Shown here in pieces: positions 1-8,971 of a stretch of DNA of 64,000 bases (the first letter of the stretch is position 1; every line of letters begins with the position of its first letter). Source of the stretch: Tritrichomonas musculus (Eukaryota > Parabasalia > Tritrichomonadida > Tritrichomonadidae); assembly GCA_039105265.1 (NCBI GenBank), contig JAPFFF010000031.1:434001-498000 (forward strand). The letters are read 5' to 3'. Under the pieces are notes generated by a model. It did no database searches. It saw only the letters and a list, made by a program, of their open reading frames with translations, and had not been told where the DNA came from. The position numbers and the translations under genes are program-made.

Positions 1-93
1 TAAAAATATTTAAATTTACTATCGGATGCAATGAAGTACATCATTTGAAATTCAAATATTAGAGTGTCAATCGTATATATAATAATAGTATAA

Positions 94-1554
94 TTAGCTG
101 CTATATGACTCTGTTTCGGTATCTGTTTCTGTTTCGGTATCATCTGAAAAGTCATTGACTTTTTGAAGACATTCATTGATCATACTATTCCTAATCAAAA
201 CTTGTGTAGCTAGAAAAAAACTCCATGCATGTGAAGCCATAGTAATAATAGATTTATCATTTTTTTCTTTAGTTAAATACTTAGTTGCATCTAATTTTCT
301 ATTAAAAATTGTTAAAGCTAGTTGAAAAATATGTCCAAAAGAAGCTCCCTTAACACTTTCGTATGGCATATTTATATTGCTATCAATTATTTTTTTCAAA
401 ATATTATTTTTCTCAATAAAATATAAAAGCGATTCATCATCCATTTTATCAACTCCAGATAAGAAAGAGAGTGTGAAGTTTGTTGGTGCATTTTCATAAA
501 AGAAAAGATTAATCAATTTGTCAAGGTAAATATTAGCATTATTTTTTTCGCCATCTTTAGGATTTGGTAAATAGTTCAAAAAAAGAAATTCTGAAAAAAA
601 TGGAAAAGCAGAAAAACTTCTTTCATTTGCTTTCCCAGTTTCAAAAGAGAATTCTTTCACATATTTATTAAAAATGTCATTAAGCCAAGCACGATCATCA
701 TCTGCGCTGGTACTATTACTGTCATTAATGCTGTCGCTATTGCTATTAAAGCTATTGTTTGGTGTATTAATTACTTTGTTAAATAAGCTGTAATTTTTGG
801 TTATTAATCTCAAAGCATTGAAAATTTCAAAGAAATGAATGTTTCCTTCCTCGTTTTTTATGTGTGCAGCTTTTTCAATGAGATTCACAATTATATTTCT
901 TTGAAATAAAAATTTAAAATCAGGCCTTTCATGCATAATATCGCTAAGTACAAATGTTGCAAAAAGGTTATGCGGCTCCTTTTTAGAATTGACAATATTT
1001 GAAATTTTTATTAAAATATCTTTATCTTTGAAATTGTCCATGAAATCAACAATAAGCAAAACTAAAAGTTGTTTGTAACTCAAAAGATCTATATTATTAA
1101 GTAAAAAGTCTGATATTCCTGGCAACTGTTCGATAAACGTTCCATTTGTAAAATATTGGTATGACTGTATAATACGTTGGAAATGACCAGAAAAAGAAGT
1201 GTCGCGAAAAAATTTTGAATTTGACATAAATTCAGTTAAGGACTTAATCATAATAGGGCTATTAAGAATATATTCCTGAAAAGCTGATGATGGTGTAGAT
1301 AATACGTTTGAGGCATTTCGATTGTGCCGGAAATCAATTTTATCATTGTTTAATTTATTTGTCAATGCTATATCAAAAAGTTCTTGAAGATGAATTCCGT
1401 TGTCTCGTTTAAAATATTCTAATAATTCTGGTAATTCGTTTTGAACCGAATTCATTAATTCAGAATCCGATAAAATTTTATATATTGGTAAATTTGGATT
1501 TTCATTAAGATCATTTGAAAGGTAATTTGTAAATGGAACTCTCGATAAAAACAT
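94..1554 (-). CDS. SAPS-like / HEAT-type phosphatase-associated protein
   Basis: An intact frame that can be opened upstream only with TTG; the first ATG is at 1554, giving 486 residues starting MFLSRVPFTNYL, so I use that start. The protein is mostly helical. Its N-terminal part (a leucine-rich stretch around residues 25-60 with SDSELMNSVQNELPELLEYF) resembles the beginning of SAPS proteins, the regulatory subunits of PP6/Sit4-type phosphatases, and a more clearly SAPS-like protein lies at 52407-53777. The tail (about the last 20 residues) is an acidic, threonine-rich repeat of the DTETETD type. No catalytic motif is visible. By family analogy it would be a cytosolic scaffold for a PP2A-like phosphatase. 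Alternative: one of the many unclassified trichomonad ARM/HEAT proteins. The assignment rests on pattern resemblance only. Confidence 0.5.
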   Translation of the reverse strand: MFLSRVPFTNYLSNDLNENPNLPIYKILSDSELMNSVQNELPELLEYFKRDNGIHLQELFDIALTNKLNNDKIDFRHNRNASNVLSTPSSAFQEYILNSPIMIKSLTEFMSNSKFFRDTSFSGHFQRIIQSYQYFTNGTFIEQLPGISDFLLNNIDLLSYKQLLVLLIVDFMDNFKDKDILIKISNIVNSKKEPHNLFATFVLSDIMHERPDFKFLFQRNIIVNLIEKAAHIKNEEGNIHFFEIFNALRLITKNYSLFNKVINTPNNSFNSNSDSINDSNSTSADDDRAWLNDIFNKYVKEFSFETGKANERSFSAFPFFSEFLFLNYLPNPKDGEKNNANIYLDKLINLFFYENAPTNFTLSFLSGVDKMDDESLLYFIEKNNILKKIIDSNINMPYESVKGASFGHIFQLALTIFNRKLDATKYLTKEKNDKSIITMASHAWSFFLATQVLIRNSMINECLQKVNDFSDDTETETDTETESYSS

Positions 1555-1952
1555 GAATTTGCCTTTTTTTAAAAAATACAAAAATTCTATGTTAGATTAA
1601 TAAAACTTCAGAAAATTGAGAAATCAATACAATTTGTCTGGTTTATTTAAAACAAAATTCAATAAACTTTATAAATATTCAATTTCATAAATATGGTCAA
1701 TTTTATGAGTTTAAAAGTCAAATATTTATCTTATAATTCATAAGATAACTTTTGGAGTTTTATTTGTTTATTAACTTTATGAGGCCAAACATACTTCATT
1801 TATATTTTTTACTTATAAAGCAGTTGAAAAAGAGAAAGGAGAATTTGATTGAAATAAAAACAACATTTATTTAATAAAATAAATCAATTACAAAAAGAAC
1901 ATATTAAATTAAATAATTGATCGCATAATTATATTGATATATACATATAAAA
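1555..1952. other. Intergenic, AT-rich, nothing recognised
   Basis: About 400 bases between two minus-strand genes. It has no open frame of note, no RNA gene and no inverted repeat that I could find. It should hold the 5' leader of the SAPS-like gene and the 3' end of the coiled-coil gene. Confidence 0.6.
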
Positions 1953-4883
1953 TTAAATGAATTGTGATGAAAGATTATCAGCTGTATTTTGATTAGTAGG
2001 ATCCAAAATAATTTTCACGCTTTTGTTTCTTGCTGAATGATGGCTTTGAACATTCATCCTTATTTGAAGTTGTTGCTGCTGTCTCATTTGCCTCTGACGT
2101 ATAAGAGAAGGCTGTTTTAGATATGATGAATGAGTGTTAAACTCGCCTGCCGTTCTCTTATCTAAATCAGACAAAGAAGATCGTTTGCATTCAATTTCCT
2201 TTTTATCACCCCTTCTTGGTGTCAAATTGCAAGCGAAAGCTAGATCAAATTGAAGCATCCTTTTAATTTTTTCGTTTACTAAACTGTCCAGTCTAGTATT
2301 TTCGCTTTCAAAAGAACAACGAATATTCTTTTGTGTAAGCGAAATATTGTTTTTCAATTGAGAACAAAAAGAAACAAATTCTGCATTTCTTTTTTGTTTA
2401 TACTCGATCATTAGAGCATCCTTTTTCTTTTTTGCTTCTTCGATTTTAGATTTTAATATAAAGACAGTTTCAGAGTGGTCTTTTCTTATTTTTGAGAGCA
2501 CTTTTGAATGATTATTATCAATTTGAGATAATTGTTCTGTCATTTTTTGCTTGATAATTTTCTTTTCTTCTTCGATTTTTGATACTTCTTTTTCAAAATT
2601 AGAAGTTTGTATACTACTTTCTTCGTTTATAACTTTCATTTCACTATTGAATTTTGCATTTAATTCTGTAATAAGTGATTGAAGAGGGAGAATTTCTTGT
2701 GCAAGAACTTTTTCAAGCTCGGGAATTTCTGTATCTGCTCGTTTTCTAGCTATTTCATACCTTTTCATTAATTCTGGCTTAATTGTCGAAAACCACTTGA
2801 TTTTTTCACGCAATTGATTTTTCTTCTTCTTTTGTTCTTCTTTCATGTTTTCACAAGCTCGACGTAATTGAATTGCTTCATCTGATGTTTCATGACGAAC
2901 ATCTTGAATATGTCTAAAAGCTTCAATAATATCGCACCCGCGCTGGTTCTCATCTGGATCATATATCTTTGATAAGTTTTCGAGTTTTTCTTTAAGGGTA
3001 ACTTGAGCAACTTGAATCTTTAATTCATATTCACTGTTTATTGAAGTTGTTTCTGTATTTATATTTCTAAGTATCTTTCTTTTTAATTTTTCAATTGTTT
3101 GGATTTGTTTCTCAAAACCGTCAAGCAAAATTCTATGCTTTTTCTGAATTTCTTTCATTTCAGAATCTATTTTATCAAGCTGACTTTGGAGATTCTGTTT
3201 AACCGTTTTATCGGTTGGATCTTTTGGATCACTTTGATCAAGCGTGAGTTTATATTGTCTCACTTTTATGTTAACCATATTATTATAATGATTAACTTTT
3301 GATTGTACTTCATTTGAAAACTCTGTTTTGATTCGATTGACCTCTTTTTTCATTTTATCAGAGTCACTGTTAAATTCTTTGTTTTTCTGATTAAAGTAGC
3401 TTTTCAGATTTTCTGTTAGCTGTTTCAAATTATCTGTAAGTTTTGTATTACTCTCTTTTTTAAGTGCTTTAATTTGTTTATCATTATTGATTTTTAGGGT
3501 TTGAAGTTCTTTCTTAAGATTATCAACACTTTCTTTACTATCCTTCTTTATATTTATATCGGAATTAATTTGAAGATTTCCTGCCTTTTGTAGTATAAAA
3601 AGTCGGCCCCTTCTCTGAATAATATACATATCCTTTGAGCTCTTCAGTATGTTCCTTACTTTTGTCTCTTGCTGTCGTAAATTCTTAGAAAATTGAATCG
3701 AATAATTTTGGCTAAATGATGTTGACCTATAAATTTGTTCCTTTAGCTTTTCAATTAGTTCGTTTGAATTATTTTCGCATTCTTTTATTTGTGCCATTAA
3801 AGCCGCAAGTTCTTCCTTTTTCTGTTTTCTTAGGTGGAATCCTCGTTTGTTATATTGCGTCGTATCATTTCCAATCTGAATAACTTTTTGTGACATTTCC
3901 TCGTCCCAGTTACTAACAAAATTATCATATTGTTTCGTTTTTTCAGATATCATTTTATCAAGAAATTCGAGTTTAAAATTACGATTCCTCAGTTTAGTTT
4001 GATACTGATTATTTAATGTTTGAATTTCGTTGTTATAAGTATTCATTATTGTTCTTTGCCGTTCGCGTGCAAGAGAAATTTTATCATCTATCTCTTTAAC
4101 CAGGTATTGAGTATCGCGAATAAACGAGTTTTTATTTAAAATGTGATATTTCATTTTAACTTTGTTTGAATCTATATATCTAGTAACTTGCATTTTTGTA
4201 TCAAATATATTAGTTTTTAAATCTTTAATTTGATATTTCATTGATTCAAAAGCAGGCGCGTATTTTCGATATATCGCTTTTATCTCAGTGTTATAATCTG
4301 TACGAAGGGTATCAGATCTTCCCTCATATCGGTTTCTCATTCTCCTGATTCGATCTTCTGAATATCTTTGATATCTATCAATTTTATCAAGAATAGGTTG
4401 AATATGAGGTTTAATGAAATTTTCCATATACTCTGGGCTAGTGCAATTATGAAGGTTTTCTTCCATTTCAGATGCAGAATTTAATGTATCTGATACATTT
4501 TTAAGTGCTGTATTCTGAATTAATTGAACAGTTTGCTGCAGATTTTTTGATTGAACAATAATTGAATTTAATTTTCTAATCTGCCCATTTTTATATTTTG
4601 TGAATTCTCGCTTAATTGTTTTATACTCTTCTGAAAATTGACTGCATGTTTCTGATATGTATTCTTTTCTAAAATTATGAAGATCCCTTGATATTTTTGC
4701 GGACTCACGATTAAAGCGATCGACAATTGCTTGGCATGCACGCTGAAAATCTGAATGAATTTTATTGATCTGATCATATCTATCTTGTGATTCAACTGTA
4801 AACTGCTCAATAAGTTTCGATAATCGTACAACTTTTTTGCATGCGTTTACACGAAAAGCCTCTTTTGAATCGGAGGCCGTCAT
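1953..4883 (-). CDS. Large coiled-coil protein (976 aa)
   Basis: Starts at a clear ATG (MTASDSKEAF) and is open for 976 residues. Nearly the whole length (about 20-880) is rich in K, E, Q, N and heptad-spaced hydrophobics, so it is predicted to be a long, rod-like coiled coil with few prolines. The last 90 residues are different: an SPRR/SSLSD-type basic-serine stretch, a short glutamine run (RQMRQQQQLQ) and a polar tail. No motor, nucleotide-binding or membrane motif is visible. Such proteins are common in trichomonads and often belong to the mastigont or cytoskeleton, but nothing here proves that. It is followed downstream by the SAPS-like gene on the same strand with a 398-base gap. I do not recognise the family. 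Confidence 0.8.
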   Translation of the reverse strand: MTASDSKEAFRVNACKKVVRLSKLIEQFTVESQDRYDQINKIHSDFQRACQAIVDRFNRESAKISRDLHNFRKEYISETCSQFSEEYKTIKREFTKYKNGQIRKLNSIIVQSKNLQQTVQLIQNTALKNVSDTLNSASEMEENLHNCTSPEYMENFIKPHIQPILDKIDRYQRYSEDRIRRMRNRYEGRSDTLRTDYNTEIKAIYRKYAPAFESMKYQIKDLKTNIFDTKMQVTRYIDSNKVKMKYHILNKNSFIRDTQYLVKEIDDKISLARERQRTIMNTYNNEIQTLNNQYQTKLRNRNFKLEFLDKMISEKTKQYDNFVSNWDEEMSQKVIQIGNDTTQYNKRGFHLRKQKKEELAALMAQIKECENNSNELIEKLKEQIYRSTSFSQNYSIQFSKNLRQQETKVRNILKSSKDMYIIQRRGRLFILQKAGNLQINSDINIKKDSKESVDNLKKELQTLKINNDKQIKALKKESNTKLTDNLKQLTENLKSYFNQKNKEFNSDSDKMKKEVNRIKTEFSNEVQSKVNHYNNMVNIKVRQYKLTLDQSDPKDPTDKTVKQNLQSQLDKIDSEMKEIQKKHRILLDGFEKQIQTIEKLKRKILRNINTETTSINSEYELKIQVAQVTLKEKLENLSKIYDPDENQRGCDIIEAFRHIQDVRHETSDEAIQLRRACENMKEEQKKKKNQLREKIKWFSTIKPELMKRYEIARKRADTEIPELEKVLAQEILPLQSLITELNAKFNSEMKVINEESSIQTSNFEKEVSKIEEEKKIIKQKMTEQLSQIDNNHSKVLSKIRKDHSETVFILKSKIEEAKKKKDALMIEYKQKRNAEFVSFCSQLKNNISLTQKNIRCSFESENTRLDSLVNEKIKRMLQFDLAFACNLTPRRGDKKEIECKRSSLSDLDKRTAGEFNTHSSYLKQPSLIRQRQMRQQQQLQIRMNVQSHHSARNKSVKIILDPTNQNTADNLSSQFI

Positions 4884-5354
4884 TCTAAAGTTGAATTGAA
4901 AATTTTTTTTTGAAAAAATTCTAACGTATAAAATAAAAATTTTAAAAGTGATATCATAAAAATATTTCTGTTATTATTATTAGTGGTGATATTAAAAAAG
5001 CATTTTACTTTGATTATTAATATTAAAACAAAATTGTTAGGTGCTTTTTATAAAGAATTCAATATTTCAATAATTTATTTTTAAAAAATGAAAACTTTTC
5101 AATATATACTGATGATAATAACATAAAAAAATTGAAAATATTAAAAACTTTTTCTAAAAACTTCAAATTTGAATTGAATATTGGTTTTTGTAAAGAGTAT
5201 GGACAAAAAAGTTTTGCGAGAAATGTTCAAATCTCTCAAATGTGGACACTTTTTTAATCTCAAAAAAATAGTTTTAGTCAAAAAATCAAAAAGTGCTAAA
5301 AATTGAATTAAAATTGATCCAAAAAACAGTTTTTAATAAAAATTATCTGCCAAT
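4884..5354. other. Intergenic, AT-rich, with a 16-base motif shared with 52.25 kb
   Basis: Very AT-rich. The sequence CTCTCAAATGTGGACA at 5233-5248 occurs again, identical, at 52246-52261 in another intergenic gap. Around the first copy the bases are imperfectly palindromic (GGACAAAAAAG ... GGACACTTTTTT). No gene is visible. Confidence 0.6.
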
Positions 5355-6123
5355 TGGTAGATAACCAGCCTGCACAACAGCAATCAAAAAAAGTTGTTTT
5401 TCGGATCAATTGTTGTTCGAAATTAGAAAGTATGTTTGGTCAAAATTGCAATGCTTTCCCTAGTTCATATACTCAATCACGTAAAGTTCAATCCTAATGT
5501 TTTATCTAATATATTAAACTTTCAATATCAAAATCAGACATTTAATTATAATTATAACCAGCCTGCACAACATTTTCCTAATCAAATTCCTTTAATTAAT
5601 CTAATTTAAAATACAAATAAATCAACAACATATTTGCAAGAATCTCGACAGTTCATTGATAACACAAAAAGTTCAACCACAAAAAGTAGTTATGAAATAG
5701 CTATTCATGTATATGATACTGTTAAGAACATATTAAAATCAGTTCCTTATCCAATAACTTTTAATTTGTCAATTAATATGCAAGCCACTTTGCTTGATTT
5801 TTGCATGAAGATGCTTTATGACCACTTTACGTGAGTTTTTGTTTTAGGTGCTCAGACAAAAACAAACATTTTGTGAAGGATGACTAACAAGCTTTCCTTT
5901 TATTGCCAATGTTTGTAGCTTTCAATCATTAATTGTGGACTTCATGGAATCAAGTCTTATCAATATCTGATCAAACACTGACATTATTTCATGCATTCTG
6001 TCTGTAACTGATGCAAAGGGAGACAAAGTGGCCATTGAGTCTGAATATGAATTTGGACTTTTTTTTGATGGCGTTTTGTTTATTTCATGTTTTGATTCTG
6101 GACCTTCTATTTCAGATCAATAA
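5355..6123 (+). pseudogene. Decayed Q/N-rich protein gene
   Basis: Pieces of coding sequence follow each other on the plus strand but are split by stops and frame changes. A first piece (about 5361-5490) encodes DNQPAQQQSKK and ends at a TAA. A second starts near 5497 and encodes NYNYNQPAQHFPNQ, so the 19-base sequence behind NQPAQ occurs at 5361-5379 and 5554-5572. A TAA stands before 5634; then 66 codons (QESRQFIDNTKSS to MLYDHFT) end at a TGA near 5832. A last piece in another frame (5890-6123) has one internal TGA and then reads ISCILSVTDAKGDKVAIES and on to SISDQ plus stop. No family is recognised. The low stop density and amino-acid composition say that this was a gene; the breaks say it no longer encodes a whole protein. 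Confidence 0.6.
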
Positions 6124-6126
6124 TTG

Positions 6127-6274
6127 ATGTCGGAAACGGTATTTCCAGTATTGGATTTATATACAAAACTCGTTAAAAGTGGTATTCGCATATATACTCG
6201 TTAATGTATTCTCTTATATAATCTTAAATGTTAATACAAATGAATTTGTTAATGTATTTCATAGTTTCCGACAT
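6127..6274. repeat. 11-bp inverted repeat spanning 148 bp, left edge of the island
   Basis: ATGTCGGAAAC at 6127-6137 is matched by its exact reverse complement at 6264-6274. Between them GTTAATGTATT occurs twice. The pair lies just after the decayed Q/N-rich gene and just before the helicase island, and the related string GGAAACGGT appears again near 9490 at the other side of the island. It may mark a boundary. The length is short enough that chance is possible. Confidence 0.4.
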
Positions 6275-6328
6275 TGTCGAGTATTATTCAAAAAATATAT
6301 GTGTGTATGATCTGTGTTCTGTGCCGAT

Positions 6329-6718
6329 TTAGTACCTAGCACGAATTCGTGAAGTACTAACATATGATTCGATAGGTTTATCTATATATTTAAATGATCG
6401 CGAATTTGGATCATAATACCTGGATTTATATGTGTATGAATTCTGTTCTTCTTCATTCTGCTTTCGTGGAACTGTTCTAGATACATTGCAGAGCTTACCA
6501 TTACGTTTCGTGAATCGTTTATTCTTTTGGTGTATATCTTCATTAAGCTCTCTCGTATCGAACTTACTAGCATTCGGATTGCGACGGAACAGAGTATTAA
6601 GAGTTTTATAATCTCTCTTAGCAGTTAACTCGGTAATAGCTCGTTTAAGTACTGTTAAGTCATCGGTAGTGTATAACTCTTCTAGACTTGTTTGTGTTGT
6701 ATTCTTACTCTTACTCAT
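6329..6718 (-). CDS. Small basic island protein (129 aa), paralogue of the broken copy at 7163-7408
   Basis: Open frame to a TAA; I chose the ATG at 6718 (MSKSKNTTQTS) and not the upstream one at 6751 because the homologous copy at 7408 begins at the equivalent point (short N-terminus, then xLxELF/Y). Residues about 8-70 are helical and charged and contain a conserved core, LNTLFRRNPNASKFDTRELN, followed by a basic stretch (KNKRFTKRNGKL). The C-terminal half is rich in Y, R, S and N. No known domain. The duplication with a conserved RRNPN core argues that the protein was under selection. It is the last of a series of minus-strand genes with the helicase upstream. A role in nucleic-acid binding is only suggested by its charge. 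Confidence 0.65.
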   Translation of the reverse strand: MSKSKNTTQTSLEELYTTDDLTVLKRAITELTAKRDYKTLNTLFRRNPNASKFDTRELNEDIHQKNKRFTKRNGKLCNVSRTVPRKQNEEEQNSYTYKSRYYDPNSRSFKYIDKPIESYVSTSRIRARY

Positions 6719-6809
6719 TTCTATGTAATTAAACTCACACATTTCTCGCACAAAAACAATACTATATTCGCATTATACAGTTTAAATATGTAATCCGAAC
6801 CTAATAAAT

Positions 6810-6821
6810 GTTAGCGCTAAC
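6810..6821. repeat. Perfect 12-bp palindrome
   Basis: GTTAGCGCTAAC is its own reverse complement. It directly precedes the tRNA-like sequence and is unusually GC-rich for this DNA. It could be an operator-like or origin-like site; function unknown. Confidence 0.45.
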
Positions 6822-6897
6822 GGGCACAGTCGTAGAGTCATGAAGCATGTCTCCCAGCTTCGGCGGCAGGCATGAGTTCGATTCTCCTCAGTACCGA
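6821..6897 (+). ncRNA. tRNA-like sequence with A/B-box resemblance and T5 tract (possibly decayed)
   Basis: A GC-rich 77-base stretch stands out. It contains a D-arm-like string (GCACAGTCGTAGAG, compare the usual GCTCAGTCGGTAGAGC), then 45 or so bases later a T-arm-like hairpin, GAG-TTCGATT-CTC, matching most of the Pol III B box, and ends in ACCGA followed at once by five Ts, as a Pol III terminator would. Between them GAAGC and GCTTC can pair (10-base loop), and CATGTCT can pair with AGGCATG around a TTCG loop. But no good 7-bp acceptor stem can be made, the T stem has one mismatch, and the anticodon loop has the wrong size. So it is a degenerate tRNA, an unusual tRNA-like RNA, or chance. 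Confidence 0.3.
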
Positions 6898-6993
6898 TTT
6901 TTCGTGTTATTTTGTATCATATTTGTGATAGAGCCCTAGCGAACTAAACACCTATGTGGTAAGCTATTGCTTGTGGTATAGATAGCACGAAGG

Positions 6994-7009
6994 CATTTAC
7001 CGGTAAATG
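6994..7009. repeat. Perfect 16-bp palindrome
   Basis: CATTTACCGGTAAATG is a perfect 16-base palindrome in the gap between the two paralogous small genes. With the 12-bp palindrome at 6810 it brackets the tRNA-like sequence. Candidate binding or origin site. Confidence 0.5.
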
Positions 7010-7162
7010 TTATCCTCTTGTAATGAAAGATTCGTTCTTTCCCCAGCCATAGTGGACGCTTTGCGGAGTTTGCCTTTGGAAAATGGTATCATCCCGGGTA
7101 CCTATCATCTCATATCGAATGCATTACGCATCCATGTAGACGGTTGGTTTTTGCTCGGCGAT

Positions 7163-7408
7163 TTATTTTTTAGATTTTGCATGTGGAGGTCTTGTCTCGA
7201 ATTTCATTACACCCTTTCTCTTAGTAAAGTGTCTATCATCACATGGTATCTCTTCATTAAGTTCACGAGTATTAAATTTCCATGTATTAGGATTACGACG
7301 TAACAATGTATTAACTGTCTAATAGTCTTTCGATTCGACAAGTCTAGCGAGTTCATACTTCAACTTATTCATATCATTCATTTCGAAGAGTTCTGTTAAT
7401 GCTGTCAT
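7163..7408 (-). pseudogene. Broken paralogue of the small island protein (in-frame TAG)
   Basis: From an ATG at 7408 the frame reads MTALTELFEMNDMNKLKYEL and on to TLLRRNPNTWKFNTRELNEE, then HFTKRKGV and ends with TAA at 7163. This aligns without gaps to residues 8-75 of the protein at 6329-6718 (shared LRRNPN, KFxTRELNE, FTKR). One TAG at 7319-7321 (codon 30) interrupts it at a place where the intact copy has lysine. It lies 39 bases after the helicase stop, on the same strand. The simplest reading is an inactivated duplicate. Read-through of the TAG, or a stop codon read as sense in the original host of the island, cannot be excluded but has no further support. Confidence 0.7.
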
Positions 7409-7447
7409 TTAAGTACGAGAAAAATACATCGAAAACGCATCGTCAAC

Positions 7448-8971
7448 TCACTTCTTCACCAATTTATATACACAGCCTCTCTTACCATTAACTCTGTTAT
7501 ATCTCATATTAACTTCATACCCATCTGGTATTGTCTTAGCATCGATTCCATAATAATTATATTGATCTCTTTTATTAGTAAATTCTATATCTGTAATAGG
7601 TTCATCCGCTGTAGTGGAATACGTAGTATCATTGGTGGATTCATCTGCGGTAGCAGAGTACGAAGTATCAACGATCTCATCATTAGTAGTGGATTCATCT
7701 GCGGTAGCGGAGTACGAAGTATCAACGATCTCATTAGTAGTAGTGGATTTATCAACGATCTCATTAGTAGTAGGTTCATCAGAGATATCATCTTCACTTA
7801 TACATTCATCATCATAATCAATAATATATTCGTCATTCTCTTCGAGAACTTCACTTTGTGAATCATCTGTTTTACCGAATCGCACACGTCCGAATTTATA
7901 TAATACATCATCCCAATTCGCTATACTCATTTCATTCCATGCTCTATCACGTAAGCTATTTAAATGTCGTTCATATCGATTGTTGGGTATTGAGTACTTT
8001 CTCTTATTCATGTGCTTCCCATATCGAACATATACATATACATCCGAATTTCGATTTCGATTTCTACCTAGAAATTGCTTAATACTAGATACAGTATCGA
8101 TATATGTTTGGATGAATATATATAAGATATTCTCTTTAATAGACTGTCCGTTCTGTATTGATGAGGTAGATATGATAACATCAATATCTTCTTCGAATAG
8201 TCCATCTTCATTCAGCTTAATCTCTTTGTTATCACCTGTATATAGAGCGACCTTGTATCTATCTCTCAAACAATTCTTCAATCTATTACACTCTTTCTTA
8301 TCTTCTATCTTCACTAATACCTTATCATAATTCATTATCTTAGTATCGATTAAGTTAACTATAGCAGCACGTTGTTCATCAGCATCTGGTAACAACTTAT
8401 TAACATAGATATTTCGTTTATATCTCTCATCAATATGTGGATTAACGATTATGTAATCTCTAAAGCAGGCGAAGTTCTTAATATCATCAGCAGTAGCACT
8501 TATTAATGCTACCTTATCGAACTCTTTAGTAATCTCTATTAATCCTATATGGTGTAGTAACATGTGTGCTTCATCAATCACTAGGAAGTAATCGAGTCGT
8601 TGCCCTTTCATATAGTATTCTTCAAGTAAGTCGCCTAAGCACTTGGAAGCAGTGTTGTAAGTAGTAATAATTATGTTAACTTCATTATATACAGCTTTAC
8701 GAAATTCACTAAACGCGTTATCATTACCACATAATCGAATATTGAGATCTTTATTCAACTTGGTATAGAACTCTTCAGCGATATTCACTGTTGGAACAAT
8801 TACCATAAACTTCTCTGTATTATGTGACGAAATCCATTTACGAATAGCAGTCGATTTACCAGAGCCGATTGGAGCTTCACATATGAACTTCTTAGTTCTA
8901 ATTTGTTTAGTAATCTTACGTAAATCATACTTGTTGTGATCCATACAATAATAATAATCTTCATAATCCAT
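7448..8971 (-). CDS. SF2 DEAH-type helicase of the island, with TSYSATAD repeat tail
   Basis: 507 residues. The helicase core is plain: Walker A APIGSGKST at 33-41, the VIDEAH Walker B at 131-136, SAT motif III at 158-160, and a motif VI-like QFLGRNRNR at 299-307. It is short and has no accessory domain known to me; the order and spacing recall the helicases of the herpes origin-binding-protein type (Herpes_ori_bp) found in viruses and some protists, which is an inference. Residues 400-458 are an acidic tail with tandem copies of a unit containing DTSYSATADEST; the last 50 residues are basic and ordered (GYEVNMRYNRVNGKRG). The start ATG follows the stop of the upstream gene directly (TAAATG, same frame). 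It probably unwinds DNA or RNA for the replication of a mobile element. Confidence 0.85.
   Translation of the reverse strand: MDYEDYYYCMDHNKYDLRKITKQIRTKKFICEAPIGSGKSTAIRKWISSHNTEKFMVIVPTVNIAEEFYTKLNKDLNIRLCGNDNAFSEFRKAVYNEVNIIITTYNTASKCLGDLLEEYYMKGQRLDYFLVIDEAHMLLHHIGLIEITKEFDKVALISATADDIKNFACFRDYIIVNPHIDERYKRNIYVNKLLPDADEQRAAIVNLIDTKIMNYDKVLVKIEDKKECNRLKNCLRDRYKVALYTGDNKEIKLNEDGLFEEDIDVIISTSSIQNGQSIKENILYIFIQTYIDTVSSIKQFLGRNRNRNSDVYVYVRYGKHMNKRKYSIPNNRYERHLNSLRDRAWNEMSIANWDDVLYKFGRVRFGKTDDSQSEVLEENDEYIIDYDDECISEDDISDEPTTNEIVDKSTTTNEIVDTSYSATADESTTNDEIVDTSYSATADESTNDTTYSTTADEPITDIEFTNKRDQYNYYGIDAKTIPDGYEVNMRYNRVNGKRGCVYKLVKK

Noticed and set aside
5833-5890. Possible intron (GTGAGT ... ACTAAC) in the decayed Q/N-rich gene
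   Set aside because: The trichomonad splice consensus is GTAYGT...ACTAACACACAG; here the 5' site and the CACAG part do not fit, and further stops remain.
6821-6897. Calling this a functional tRNA
   Set aside because: No 7-bp acceptor stem, mismatch in the T stem and wrong anticodon loop size; kept only as a tRNA-like sequence with low confidence.
7007-7303. 98-codon plus-strand frame
   Set aside because: It overlaps the clearly homologous minus-strand paralogue (7163-7408) and has no recognisable features of its own.
6944-7408. Alternative genetic code (TAA/TAG as sense) for the island
   Set aside because: Reading through gives about as many TAA/TAG as random sequence would, and the helicase itself contains none; not enough to support it.
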